This document shows, piece after piece, positions 1 through 6,500 of a stretch of 6,500 nt of DNA. Both the position numbers and the translations under genes were made by a program. The stretch is from Rhodoferax sp. (GTDB lineage Bacteria; Pseudomonadota; Gammaproteobacteria; Burkholderiales; Burkholderiaceae_C): positions 1-6,500 of the forward strand of contig VERU01000150.1 of assembly GCA_018882485.1 (NCBI GenBank), read 5' to 3'. Positions within the stretch are counted from its first letter, which is position 1. Each line of letters opens with the position of its first letter. Under the pieces are notes generated by a model, which had not been told where the DNA came from, searched no databases, and saw nothing but the letters and a program-made list of their open reading frames with translations.

Positions 1-853
1 CATCGGCCTGGGCCAGGTCGGTCACCGTCGCGCGGCCCTCGGCCCGTGCCAGCGGAATCCGTCCTTCGGGGTCGCCCCAGGCGGCGCGCAGGTGCAGCGT
101 GTCGCCGTCGAGCCGGGCGTGGGCAGCCAGCGGCATCGAGCAGCTGCCCCCCATGCACCGGCTGACCGCCCGTTCCGACGCCACGGCGAGCCAGGTGCGC
201 GCATGGACCAGCGGCGCCAATGCAGCGATGACGTCGGGGGCGTCCTGCCGCACCTCGATGCCCAGCGCGCCCTGACCGGCCGCCGGCAGCATGTCTTCGG
301 GCTCGAACACGGTGCGGATGCGCACGGCCAGGCCCAGCCGCTTGAGGCCGGCGGCAGCGAGCACGATGGCGTCGAACTGGCCTTCGTCCAGTTTGCGCAG
401 ACGGGTGTCGAGATTGCCGCGCAGCGGCTCGATGCGCAGGTCGGGCCGCAGGGCGCGCAGCAGCGCCATGCGCCGCAGGCTGGAGGTGCCCACCACGCCG
501 CCCCGGGGGATCTCGTCCAGGCTGGCATGGCGGCAGGACACCAGCGCATCGCGCGGGTCCTCACGCTCCATCACACAGGCCAGGGTGTAGCCCTCGGGCA
601 ATTCCATGGGCACATCCTTCAGCGAATGCACCGCCAGGTTGGCCCGTCCCTGCTCCAGGGCCTGTTCGAGCTCCTTGACGAAAAGGCCCTTGCCACCGAC
701 TTTGCTCAGGCTGCGGTCCAGGATCTGGTCGCCCCGGGTGGTCATGCCGAGAAGGCCGACCTGATGCCCCTGCGCCGCCAGCAGGTCGCGCACATGCTCG
801 GCCTGCCACAGCGCCAGCCGGCTCTCTCGGGTTGCTATGGTCAACAGGCTCAT
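1..853 (-). CDS. hemC: Hydroxymethylbilane synthase (porphobilinogen deaminase), C-terminus cut off by window edge
   Basis: This cytosolic enzyme of heme synthesis joins four porphobilinogen molecules into hydroxymethylbilane, using a covalently bound dipyrromethane cofactor. Reading leftward from the ATG at 853-851 gives 284 codons without a stop, beginning [20 protein letters not shown], the usual HemC N-terminus, so this start is well supported. Visible hallmarks are TTRGDQ (residues 38-43), the [12 protein letters not shown] stretch (52-63), HSLKDVP with the catalytic Asp80, GTSSLRR (122-128), RGNLDTRL (145-152), [10 protein letters not shown] (191-200), and [12 protein letters not shown], whose Cys238 should anchor the cofactor. 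Family members are about 310 residues, so roughly 25-30 residues lie beyond position 1. No Shine-Dalgarno sequence is obvious before the start. The gene is divergent from ppc. In related bacteria hemD often follows hemC, but that would be outside the window. The family assignment is essentially certain. Confidence 0.97.
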   Translation of the reverse strand, partial: MSLLTIATRESRLALWQAEHVRDLLAAQGHQVGLLGMTTRGDQILDRSLSKVGGKGLFVKELEQALEQGRANLAVHSLKDVPMELPEGYTLACVMEREDPRDALVSCRHASLDEIPRGGVVGTSSLRRMALLRALRPDLRIEPLRGNLDTRLRKLDEGQFDAIVLAAAGLKRLGLAVRIRTVFEPEDMLPAAGQGALGIEVRQDAPDVIAALAPLVHARTWLAVASERAVSRCMGGSCSMPLAAHARLDGDTLHLRAAWGDPEGRIPLARAEGRATVTDLAQAD

Positions 854-939
854 GGGTTTGGTGGTGGGTTCGTAACCGGGGCGCAGCGCCCGCGGGCCGG
901 TCGATGCTAGCATGGGCCGAACCCGCCAGAAGCACGCGC
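854..939. promoter_or_regulatory. Divergent hemC/ppc intergenic region with palindromes
   Basis: These 86 bases separate two divergent genes and must hold the promoters of both, if each has its own. Two perfect palindromic elements are visible: GGGCGC-A-GCGCCC at 879-891 and ATGCTAGCAT at 904-913. TAGCAT, contained in the second palindrome, matches the -10 consensus TATAAT at four of six positions and reads the same on both strands, but I find no good -35 partner on either side. The region assignment follows from gene layout. Specific promoter or operator sites are inference. Confidence 0.45.
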
Positions 940-3762
940 ATGACCGCTGTCCCCCGCACCCCGCCGGTGTCCCGGCGACCCGATACCGAGCAGCCGCTGG
1001 TCGATGACATCCGCCTGCTCGGGCGCATCCTGGGCGACGTGATCCGGGACCAGGAAGGCGCTGCCGCGTTTGACCTGGTCGAGCGGATCCGCCAGCTCTC
1101 GGTCGCCTTCCGGCGCGACGCCGACCCGGCGTCGGACCGGGCCCTGAAGAAGCTGCTCAAGAGCCTGAGCGGTGATCAGACGGTGAGCGTCATCCGCGCC
1201 TACACCTATTTCAGCCACCTAGCCAATCTGGCCGAGGACCGGCACCACATCCGGCGCCGGGCGTTCCATGAGCGCGCGGGCCACACCCAGGAAGGCAGCA
1301 TCGATCTGGCGCTGCAGCGTCTGCGCCGTGCGGGCATTTCGGCTACGACCATCGCGCAGACGCTGGCGGGCAGTTATGTCGCGCCGGTGCTGACGGCCCA
1401 TCCCACCGAAGTGCAGCGCAAGAGCATCCTGGATGCCGAGCGCGCCATTGCCGGCCTGCTGGCCGAGCGCGATGCCATCCGGGCGCGCTCGGGCGGGCTC
1501 GACACGCGGCAGGCTGCCTCCAGCCCGAGGGAGCTGGCCGGCAACGAGCAGCTCATCCGGGCCCGGGTCATGCAGCTGTGGCAAACCCGCCTGCTGCGCT
1601 TCACGCGGCTGACCGTGGCCGACGAAGTGGAAAACGCTCTCTCGTATTACGAGGCGACGTTTCTGCGCGAGATTCCCAGGCTGTACGCCGACCTCGAGGG
1701 CGCACTGGAGGGCCAGCCTGTGGCGAGCTTTCTGCGCATGGGCCAGTGGATCGGTGGCGATCGGGACGGCAACCCGAACGTGGGCGCCGCCACGCTGGAG
1801 TACGCGCTGCGCCGGCAGTGCGAGGTGGCCCTGCGCCACTACCTGACCGAGGTGCACCACCTCGGCGGGGAGCTGTCGCTGTCGGCCATGCTGGTGGAGT
1901 TCCCGCCCGACATGCTGGCGTTGGCCGAACGATCCCCCGACACCAACGCGCACCGGATGGACGAACCCTACCGGCGGGCGCTGACCGGGATCTACGCCCG
2001 GCTGGCGGCCTCGCTCAAGGCGCTGACCGGCGGCGACGCCGCGCGCCACGCGGTCGCGCCGCAGAACCCTTACGGCGGCGCCGACGAGTTCCTGGCCGAC
2101 CTGCGCGTGATCCAGGCCTCGCTGCACAGCCACCACTGCGAGGCGCTGGCCGCCATCCGCCTGCGACCCCTGATCCGGGCGGTGGAGGTGTTCGGCTTTC
2201 ACCTGGCGACGGTCGATCTGCGCCAGAGTTCGGACCAGCACGAACGGGTGGTGGCCGAACTGCTGGCTGCGGCGCGCATCGAGGCGTGTTACTCGGAGCT
2301 GTCCGAAGACGCCCGACGCACCCTGCTGCTGCAACAGCTGAACGACGCGCGCCCGCTCAGGGTTCCCCATGCCGAATACAGCGCCCATGCGCGGGACGAA
2401 CTGGCGGTCTTCGAAACGGCCCGCGAGCTGCGCCAACGGTATGGCGCCCCGGCCATCCGCCACTGCATCATCAGCCACACCGAGTCGGTGAGCGACCTGC
2501 TGGAGGTGCTGCTGCTGCAGAAGGAGTGCGGGCTGCTGCGCGGCACCCTGGATGCCGATGCGCGGCAGGATCTCATCGTGGTGCCCCTGTTCGAGACCAT
2601 CGGTGACCTGCGGCAGGCGGCCCCCATCATGGAGGCCTACTACGCCCTGCCCGGTGTGGCGCCGATGGTGCAGCGGTCCGGCGCTGAGCAGGACATCATG
2701 CTGGGTTACAGCGACAGCAACAAGGATGGCGGCATCTTCACGAGCAACTGGGAGCTGTACCGCACCGAAATCGCGCTGGTGACGCTGTTCGACCGTCTGG
2801 CCGGAACGCATGGCATCCGGCTGCGCCTGTTTCATGGCCGGGGTGGTACGGTGGGGCGAGGCGGCGGACCCAGCTACCAGGCGATCCTGGCGCAGCCCCC
2901 CGGCACGGTGCGCGGCCAGATCCGTCTGACCGAGCAAGGGGAAGTGATCGGCTCCAAGTACGCCAACCCGGAGATCGGCCGGCGCAACCTCGAAACCCTG
3001 GTGGCCGCGACGCTGGAGGCCACGCTGCTGCAACCCACCCAGCCCGCGCCCCGGACCTATCTGGCGGCGGCAGACGCCTTGTCGCGGTCCAGCATGGCGG
3101 CCTACCGCCGGCTGGTGTACGAGACGCCTGGCTTCACCGACTACTTCTTCAGTGCCACGCCGCTGCGCGAGCTGGCACAGCTCAACATCGGATCGCGGCC
3201 GGCGTCGCGCAAGGCGCTGCAGACCATCGAGGATTTGCGGGCCATCCCCTGGTCCTTCAGCTGGGGCCAATGCCGCCTCACACTGCCCGGCTGGTTCGGC
3301 TTTGGCTCGGCGGTCAGCGACTTCCTCGACGCCGGCGGCCCGGCCGACCGGGCCCGGCGGCTCGCGTTGCTGCAGACCATGGTGCGACGCTGGCCGTTCT
3401 TCCGCACCCTGCTGTCCAACATGGACATGGTGCTGGCCAAGAGCGATCTGGCGCTGGCCTCGCGCTACGCCGAACTGGTGCCGGACCGGCGGCTGCGACG
3501 CCGCATCTTCGGCGCCATCGAAGCCGAATGGCAGCGCACGGTGGACGCGCTGGCGCTGATCACCGGCGAGCGGCAGCGCCTGGCGGGCAACCCCGCCCTG
3601 GCCCGTTCGATCCGCCACCGGTTCGCCTACATCGACCCCTTGCACCACCTGCAGGTCGAGCTGATCCGGCGCTACCGGGCCGGACTGGCCGACGAGCGGG
3701 TGCAGCGTGGCATCCATATCAGCATCAACGGCATTGCGGCCGGCCTGCGCAACACCGGTTGA
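940..3762 (+). CDS. ppc: Phosphoenolpyruvate carboxylase
   Basis: This enzyme carboxylates phosphoenolpyruvate with bicarbonate to give oxaloacetate and phosphate, refilling the TCA cycle and supplying aspartate-family synthesis. The family hallmarks appear in order: [12 protein letters not shown] with catalytic His154, GGDRDGNPN (residues 272-280), [10 protein letters not shown] (589-598, Lys595), and the glycine-rich [14 protein letters not shown] (631-644, with the His632/Arg634 pair and the loop arginine Arg640). Further on are [11 protein letters not shown] (Lys834, likely the aspartate-inhibitor lysine) and the conserved C-terminal RNTG. At 940 residues it is somewhat longer than the 883-residue E. 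coli enzyme. The frame stays open back to an ATG at 832 inside hemC, and another ATG lies at 904. I chose 940 because it avoids overlapping hemC, follows a weak AGAAG at 928-932, and precedes a typical PPC N-terminus ([21 protein letters not shown]). Aspartate feedback inhibition is expected from the family. Confidence 0.97.
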   Translation: MTAVPRTPPVSRRPDTEQPLVDDIRLLGRILGDVIRDQEGAAAFDLVERIRQLSVAFRRDADPASDRALKKLLKSLSGDQTVSVIRAYTYFSHLANLAEDRHHIRRRAFHERAGHTQEGSIDLALQRLRRAGISATTIAQTLAGSYVAPVLTAHPTEVQRKSILDAERAIAGLLAERDAIRARSGGLDTRQAASSPRELAGNEQLIRARVMQLWQTRLLRFTRLTVADEVENALSYYEATFLREIPRLYADLEGALEGQPVASFLRMGQWIGGDRDGNPNVGAATLEYALRRQCEVALRHYLTEVHHLGGELSLSAMLVEFPPDMLALAERSPDTNAHRMDEPYRRALTGIYARLAASLKALTGGDAARHAVAPQNPYGGADEFLADLRVIQASLHSHHCEALAAIRLRPLIRAVEVFGFHLATVDLRQSSDQHERVVAELLAAARIEACYSELSEDARRTLLLQQLNDARPLRVPHAEYSAHARDELAVFETARELRQRYGAPAIRHCIISHTESVSDLLEVLLLQKECGLLRGTLDADARQDLIVVPLFETIGDLRQAAPIMEAYYALPGVAPMVQRSGAEQDIMLGYSDSNKDGGIFTSNWELYRTEIALVTLFDRLAGTHGIRLRLFHGRGGTVGRGGGPSYQAILAQPPGTVRGQIRLTEQGEVIGSKYANPEIGRRNLETLVAATLEATLLQPTQPAPRTYLAAADALSRSSMAAYRRLVYETPGFTDYFFSATPLRELAQLNIGSRPASRKALQTIEDLRAIPWSFSWGQCRLTLPGWFGFGSAVSDFLDAGGPADRARRLALLQTMVRRWPFFRTLLSNMDMVLAKSDLALASRYAELVPDRRLRRRIFGAIEAEWQRTVDALALITGERQRLAGNPALARSIRHRFAYIDPLHHLQVELIRRYRAGLADERVQRGIHISINGIAAGLRNTG

Positions 3763-3768
3763 GACCGT

Positions 3769-3786
3769 GCCGGGCGAACCCTCGGC
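3769..3786 (+). terminator. Weak hairpin after ppc
   Basis: GCCGGG (3769-3774) can pair with CTCGGC (3781-3786) to form a six-pair stem containing one G-U pair and a six-base loop, starting seven bases after the ppc stop codon. No clear T-run follows, so it is not a textbook intrinsic terminator. It may stabilise the transcript end or have no function. The position just after a stop codon is the main argument for it. Confidence 0.25.
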
Positions 3787-3814
3787 CTTGGTGCGGCTGC
3801 GTCCGGCGCCCCGA

Positions 3815-3820
3815 TAAAAT
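3815..3820 (+). promoter_or_regulatory. Probable -10 box of the argH promoter
   Basis: TAAAAT matches the sigma-70 -10 consensus at five of six positions and stands out as an AT-rich patch in GC-rich DNA, only nine bases before the argH ATG. A transcription start at the usual distance would fall at about 3826-3830, leaving a leader of zero to a few bases. There is no convincing -35 hexamer at 16-18 bases spacing; the best TTG-containing candidate, TTGGTG at 3788-3793, is 21 bases away. It could also be a chance AT patch. Confidence 0.5.
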
Positions 3821-3829
3821 CCTGCCGCC

Positions 3830-5278
3830 ATGACGAACCAACTCGACACCAAATCCCAGGCCTGGTCGGCGCTGTTTTCAGAGCCCATGAGCGAGTTGGT
3901 CCAGCGCTACACGGCCAGCGTGTTCTTTGACCAGCGCCTGTGGCAGGCCGATATCGAGGGCTCGCTGGCCCATGCCGCGATGCTGGCCGCGCAGGGCATC
4001 ATCAGCCAGGCGGATCTGGCCGATATCCGCCACGGCATGGCGCAGATCCGGCAGGAAATCGAATCCGGCGCCTTCGAATGGCGGCTCGATCTGGAGGATG
4101 TCCACCTGAACATCGAAGCGCGCCTGACCCGGCTGGTGGGCGACGCGGGCAAGCGCCTGCACACCGGCCGCAGCCGCAACGATCAGGTGGCCACCGATGT
4201 GCGTCTGTGGCTGCGGGGGGAAATCGACACGCTGCTGGCGCTGCTGGCGGATCTGCAGCGGGCGCTGCTGGATGTGGCCGAACCGAACGCCGCCGTGATC
4301 CTGCCGGGCTTCACCCATCTGCAGGTGGCGCAGCCGGTCAGCTTCGGCCACCACCTGCTGGCCTATGTGGAGATGTTCAGCCGCGATGCGGAGCGGCTGG
4401 CCGACGTGCGCCGCCGCACCAACCGCCTGCCGCTGGGCAGCGCGGCACTGGCCGGCACCTCCTACCCGCTCGACCGCGAACAGGTGGCGCTGACCCTGGG
4501 CATGGTGGACGACCAGGGCCGCCCCCAGTTGTGCCGCAACAGCCTGGACGCGGTGAGCGACCGCGACTTCGCCATCGAATTCACGGCCGCTGCCAGCCTG
4601 TGCATGGTGCACATCAGCCGCCTGAGCGAGGAGCTGATCCTGTGGATGAGCCAGAACTTCGGCTTCATCCGCATTGCCGACCGCTTCACCACCGGCAGCT
4701 CCATCATGCCGCAGAAGAAGAACCCCGATGTGCCCGAGCTGGCACGCGGCAAGACCGGCCGCGTGGTCGGCCACCTGATGGGCCTGATCACCCTGATGAA
4801 GGGGCAGCCCCTGGCCTACAACAAGGACAACCAGGAAGACAAGGAACCGCTGTTCGACACCGTGGACACCCTCAAGGACACGCTGCGCATCTTCTGCGAG
4901 ATGGTGGGTGGCCAGCTGAATCCCGCCACGGGTGCCAAGGAAGGCGGCATCACCGTCAACGCGCAGGCGATGGAAGACGCCGCCAAAAAGGGCTACGCCA
5001 CCGCCACCGACCTGGCCGATTACCTGGTCAAGAAGGGCCTGCCGTTCCGTGACGCGCACGAGACCGTGGCCCACGCCGTCAAGGCCGCCACCAGCCACAA
5101 CTGCGACCTCTCAGAATTGCCGCTGGCCGTGCTGCAGGGTTTCCACCCCGCGATCGACAACGACGTGTACCACTGCCTGAGCCTGCGCGGCTCCCTCGAA
5201 GCGCGCAACACCTTGGGCGGCACGGCGCCGGCGCAGGTCAAGGCGCAGATCGTCCGCCACCGGGCACGTCTGGCCTGA
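3830..5278 (+). CDS. argH: Argininosuccinate lyase
   Basis: This is the last enzyme of arginine biosynthesis. It cleaves argininosuccinate to arginine and fumarate and acts in the cytosol as a homotetramer of the fumarase/aspartase superfamily. The 482-residue protein is slightly longer than the usual 455-470 and looks complete. Conserved regions in order are [11 protein letters not shown] (89-99), [13 protein letters not shown] (111-123), [17 protein letters not shown] with the general-acid/base His163 (159-175), GTSYPLDRE (209-217), and the superfamily signature [12 protein letters not shown] (289-300), which carries the catalytic serine (Ser290 or Ser291) and Lys296. The C-terminus ends with [16 protein letters not shown] (455-470), typical of ArgH. 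The start at 3830 is supported by a normal N-terminus ([19 protein letters not shown]), but no Shine-Dalgarno sequence precedes it; a -10-like box sits nine bases upstream, suggesting leaderless or near-leaderless translation. It lies 67 bases after ppc on the same strand. Confidence 0.97.
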   Translation: MTNQLDTKSQAWSALFSEPMSELVQRYTASVFFDQRLWQADIEGSLAHAAMLAAQGIISQADLADIRHGMAQIRQEIESGAFEWRLDLEDVHLNIEARLTRLVGDAGKRLHTGRSRNDQVATDVRLWLRGEIDTLLALLADLQRALLDVAEPNAAVILPGFTHLQVAQPVSFGHHLLAYVEMFSRDAERLADVRRRTNRLPLGSAALAGTSYPLDREQVALTLGMVDDQGRPQLCRNSLDAVSDRDFAIEFTAAASLCMVHISRLSEELILWMSQNFGFIRIADRFTTGSSIMPQKKNPDVPELARGKTGRVVGHLMGLITLMKGQPLAYNKDNQEDKEPLFDTVDTLKDTLRIFCEMVGGQLNPATGAKEGGITVNAQAMEDAAKKGYATATDLADYLVKKGLPFRDAHETVAHAVKAATSHNCDLSELPLAVLQGFHPAIDNDVYHCLSLRGSLEARNTLGGTAPAQVKAQIVRHRARLA

Positions 5279-5303
5279 ACACCGTCCACGTCCCAACACC
5301 CCC

Positions 5304-5309
5304 GAGGAG
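5304..5309 (+). promoter_or_regulatory. Strong ribosome binding site of the NIPSNAP gene
   Basis: GAGGAG lies five bases before the ATG at 5315, a near-perfect anti-16S match. It fixes this start codon and contrasts with argH and hemC, which show no such site. Efficient ribosome loading would suit expression from a transcript continuing out of argH. Confidence 0.8.
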
Positions 5310-5314
5310 CCCGC

Positions 5315-5632
5315 ATGGCCATCTACGAACTGAGAACATACCAAGTCACCGTGGGCAAGATGGCCGAAGTCGTCTCGCTCTACAAAAACGAAGGCTGGCC
5401 TGCACTGGCCAGGCACCCGCAAAAGCTGGTGGGCTACTTCACCGGCGATGTGGGGGCCCTGCACCAGCTGATCCACCTCTGGAAATTCGAAGACGATGCC
5501 GACCGTCGCGCCTTCTGGGCCGGGGTGTTTGCCGATCCGGAATTCATGGCCTTTGCGGGCAAGCTGCGGCCCCTGCTGCAATCGCAGGAAAACAAGCTGA
5601 TGCTGTCCGCCCCCTGGGGCCCCACCCCCTGA
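5315..5632 (+). CDS. NIPSNAP family protein
   Basis: This 105-residue protein begins MAIYELRTYQVTVGKMAEVV and contains LHQLIHLWKFED (49-60) followed by RRAFWAGVFADPEF (64-77). That pattern, a YELRTY first strand, an aromatic-rich second strand and an R..FW helix, is typical of the NIPSNAP family, which folds as a dimeric alpha-beta barrel related to small antibiotic-synthesis monooxygenases. The biochemical role in bacteria is not established, and I cannot name a substrate. There is no signal peptide or membrane segment, so it should be cytosolic. The length fits single-domain bacterial members. It starts 36 bases after argH with a strong ribosome binding site and no visible promoter in the gap, so co-transcription with argH is plausible. 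The family call is firm; a function in arginine metabolism is only a guess from position. Confidence 0.88.
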   Translation: MAIYELRTYQVTVGKMAEVVSLYKNEGWPALARHPQKLVGYFTGDVGALHQLIHLWKFEDDADRRAFWAGVFADPEFMAFAGKLRPLLQSQENKLMLSAPWGPTP

Positions 5633-5691
5633 GCGACGCGCTCATCCCTTCATCAACCACACCGCCTGGCATCGGACGATGCGGGCCATAC

Positions 5692-5696
5692 AAGGA
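5692..5696 (+). promoter_or_regulatory. Ribosome binding site of the YebC-like gene
   Basis: AAGGA lies eight bases before the ATG at 5705. It supports that start over downstream ATG codons. The 72-base gap to the previous gene holds no convincing promoter. A short hairpin, GAGCG-ACG-CGCTC at 5631-5643, overlaps the preceding stop codon but is not followed by a strong T-run. Confidence 0.7.
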
Positions 5697-5704
5697 AAAT
5701 CACC

Positions 5705-6415
5705 ATGGGCGCACAGTGGAAAGCCAAAGGCAAGGCGCAGGCCGCAGACGCGCGGGGCAAGCTGTTTGGCCGCCTCGCCAAGGACCTCATGATCGCCGCC
5801 CGCAATGGCGCCGACCCGGCGGCCAACGCACGCCTGCGCATGGTGCTGGAGCAGGCCCGCAAGGTCTCCATGCCCAAGGACACGGTGGACCGCGCCATCA
5901 AGAAGGGCGCAGGCCTGACGGGCGAAACCGTCAACTTCGACCGCGTGATGTACGAGGGCTTTGGCCCGCACCGCGTCCCGGTCATGATCGAATGCCTGAC
6001 CGACAACGTCAACCGCACCGCCTCGGACATGCGCGTCCTTTTCCGCAAGGGCCAGCAAGGCACTTCGGGCTCGGTGTCCTGGGACTTTGACCATGTGGGC
6101 ATGATCGAAGCCGAACCCGCCGCCAAGGACGCCGACCCGGAAATGGCCGCCATCGAAGCCGGCGCGCAGGACCTGGAGCCCGGCGACGAGGGCACCACCC
6201 TGTTCATCACCGACGCGGCCGATCTGGATCTGGTCAGCCGCGCCCTGCCTGCCCAGGGCTTCAATGTGCTGTCGGCCAAGCTGGGCTACAAGCCCAAGAA
6301 CCCGGTGGATCCAGCCAACTTGAGCGCTGAGCAACTCGAAGAAGTGGAGAGCTTTTTGGGTGCCATCGACAACAACGACGACGTGCAAAACGTCTTTGTC
6401 GGCCTCGCAGGCTAA
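5705..6415 (+). CDS. YebC/PmpR family protein (YebC-like translation factor or regulator)
   Basis: This 236-residue cytosolic protein matches the YebC/PmpR/TACO1 family along its length. Visible features are a basic N-terminus ([21 protein letters not shown]), the helical first domain with [38 protein letters not shown] in positions 31-68, YEGFGP (83-88), [11 protein letters not shown] (95-105), GSVSWDF (122-128), EAGAQDLE (151-158), and the C-terminal DDVQNVF (225-231). Family members were long annotated as DNA-binding transcriptional regulators, while more recent work on several members points to relief of ribosome stalling at proline-rich stretches. The N-terminus lacks the AGHSKWANI start of classical YebC and resembles the shorter YeeN-like branch, so this may be a second paralogue beside a classical yebC elsewhere in the genome. 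The start is supported by AAGGA eight bases upstream. The specific role is unknown. Confidence 0.9.
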   Translation: MGAQWKAKGKAQAADARGKLFGRLAKDLMIAARNGADPAANARLRMVLEQARKVSMPKDTVDRAIKKGAGLTGETVNFDRVMYEGFGPHRVPVMIECLTDNVNRTASDMRVLFRKGQQGTSGSVSWDFDHVGMIEAEPAAKDADPEMAAIEAGAQDLEPGDEGTTLFITDAADLDLVSRALPAQGFNVLSAKLGYKPKNPVDPANLSAEQLEEVESFLGAIDNNDDVQNVFVGLAG

Positions 6416-6458
6416 ACAGGCGATCAAGCTGGCGCCCCACTCGGAGGCCAGACCGTGC

Positions 6459-6500
6459 TCAGTCGACCTTGGCGCCGCCCCTGAACCAGCGGCCCACCAG
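6459..6500 (-). CDS. Possible C-terminal end of a converging gene
   Basis: Reading leftward from the right window edge gives thirteen codons, LVGRWFRGGAKVD, followed by a TGA at 6461-6459. The frame is open and the composition is plausible for a protein tail, and the position would leave a 43-base gap to the converging YebC-like gene. The fragment is too short to assign to a family, and an open stretch of this length can occur by chance. A short inverted repeat, CTGGC at 6429-6433 with GCCAG at 6447-6451, lies in the gap and could form a weak shared terminator stem, but no T-run follows. Confidence 0.3.
   Translation of the reverse strand: MVGRWFRGGAKVD

Noticed and set aside
92..910. 272-codon plus-strand open frame across hemC
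   Set aside because: It is opposite hemC, whose reading is confirmed by the HSLKDVP and GGSCSMPL motifs; the plus-strand translation shows no family features.
1578..2606. 342-codon plus-strand open frame overlapping ppc in another phase
   Set aside because: Its product is dominated by Gly, Arg, Pro and Ala, typical of an out-of-phase reading of GC-rich coding DNA, and the ppc frame there is intact.
1219..3888. Very long minus-strand open frame (889 codons) antisense to ppc
   Set aside because: It lies opposite a complete, motif-verified ppc. Long antisense open frames are expected where GC-rich codon choice avoids TTA, CTA and TCA in the coding frame. The translation is rich in Gly, Gln, Arg and Ala and matches no family I recognise.
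4201..4270. Repeated CTGCTGGCG-type units in argH
   Set aside because: They encode a Leu/Ala-rich helix ([16 protein letters not shown]) present in ArgH proteins; this is codon repetition, not a DNA repeat element.
3878..5098. 406-codon minus-strand open frame antisense to argH
   Set aside because: Same explanation as for ppc: it shadows a verified gene in GC-rich DNA, has low-complexity Gly/Gln/His/Val composition and no recognisable domain.
5613..5624. TGGGGCCCCA palindrome near the end of the NIPSNAP gene as a terminator
   Set aside because: It has no loop and no following T-run, and it encodes the last residues of the protein (WGPTP region), so codon content explains it.
5642..6427. 261-codon minus-strand open frame opposite the YebC-like gene
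   Set aside because: The plus-strand YebC-family protein covers the region with conserved motifs and a good ribosome binding site; the antisense translation is compositionally biased and unrecognisable.

Overview
This window is ordinary chromosomal housekeeping DNA from a GC-rich betaproteobacterium, most likely order Burkholderiales and possibly Comamonadaceae. I infer that from the high-GC codon use, the protein sequence style (for example the [12 protein letters not shown] cofactor motif of HemC and the [10 protein letters not shown] start of the YebC-like protein) and the grouping of hemC, ppc and argH. The species cannot be fixed from the sequence alone.

Layout. Positions 1-853, minus strand: hemC (hydroxymethylbilane synthase), cut by the left window edge so that its C-terminal end is missing. 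Positions 854-939: divergent intergenic region with two perfect short palindromes. Positions 940-3762, plus: ppc (phosphoenolpyruvate carboxylase, 940 aa). Positions 3763-3829: short gap with a weak hairpin and a TAAAAT -10-like box almost touching the next start codon. Positions 3830-5278, plus: argH (argininosuccinate lyase, 482 aa). Positions 5315-5632, plus: a 105-aa NIPSNAP-family protein. Positions 5705-6415, plus: a 236-aa YebC/PmpR-family protein. Positions 6459-6500, minus: probably the last 13 codons of a converging gene.

How the genes relate. HemC makes the linear tetrapyrrole for heme. Ppc replenishes oxaloacetate, and therefore aspartate, which is the nitrogen donor for argininosuccinate. 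ArgH then splits argininosuccinate to arginine and fumarate. Ppc and ArgH are thus linked through aspartate, although the window gives no proof of co-regulation. The NIPSNAP gene follows argH closely with a strong ribosome binding site and may be co-transcribed with it. The YebC-like gene has its own good ribosome binding site.

All complete genes look intact, with their key catalytic residues present. I see no mobile element, CRISPR array, tRNA, rRNA or defence system, and no convincing previously undescribed system. The observations most worth checking are the apparently leaderless argH start, the palindromes between hemC and ppc, and the two poorly understood small-family proteins downstream of argH.
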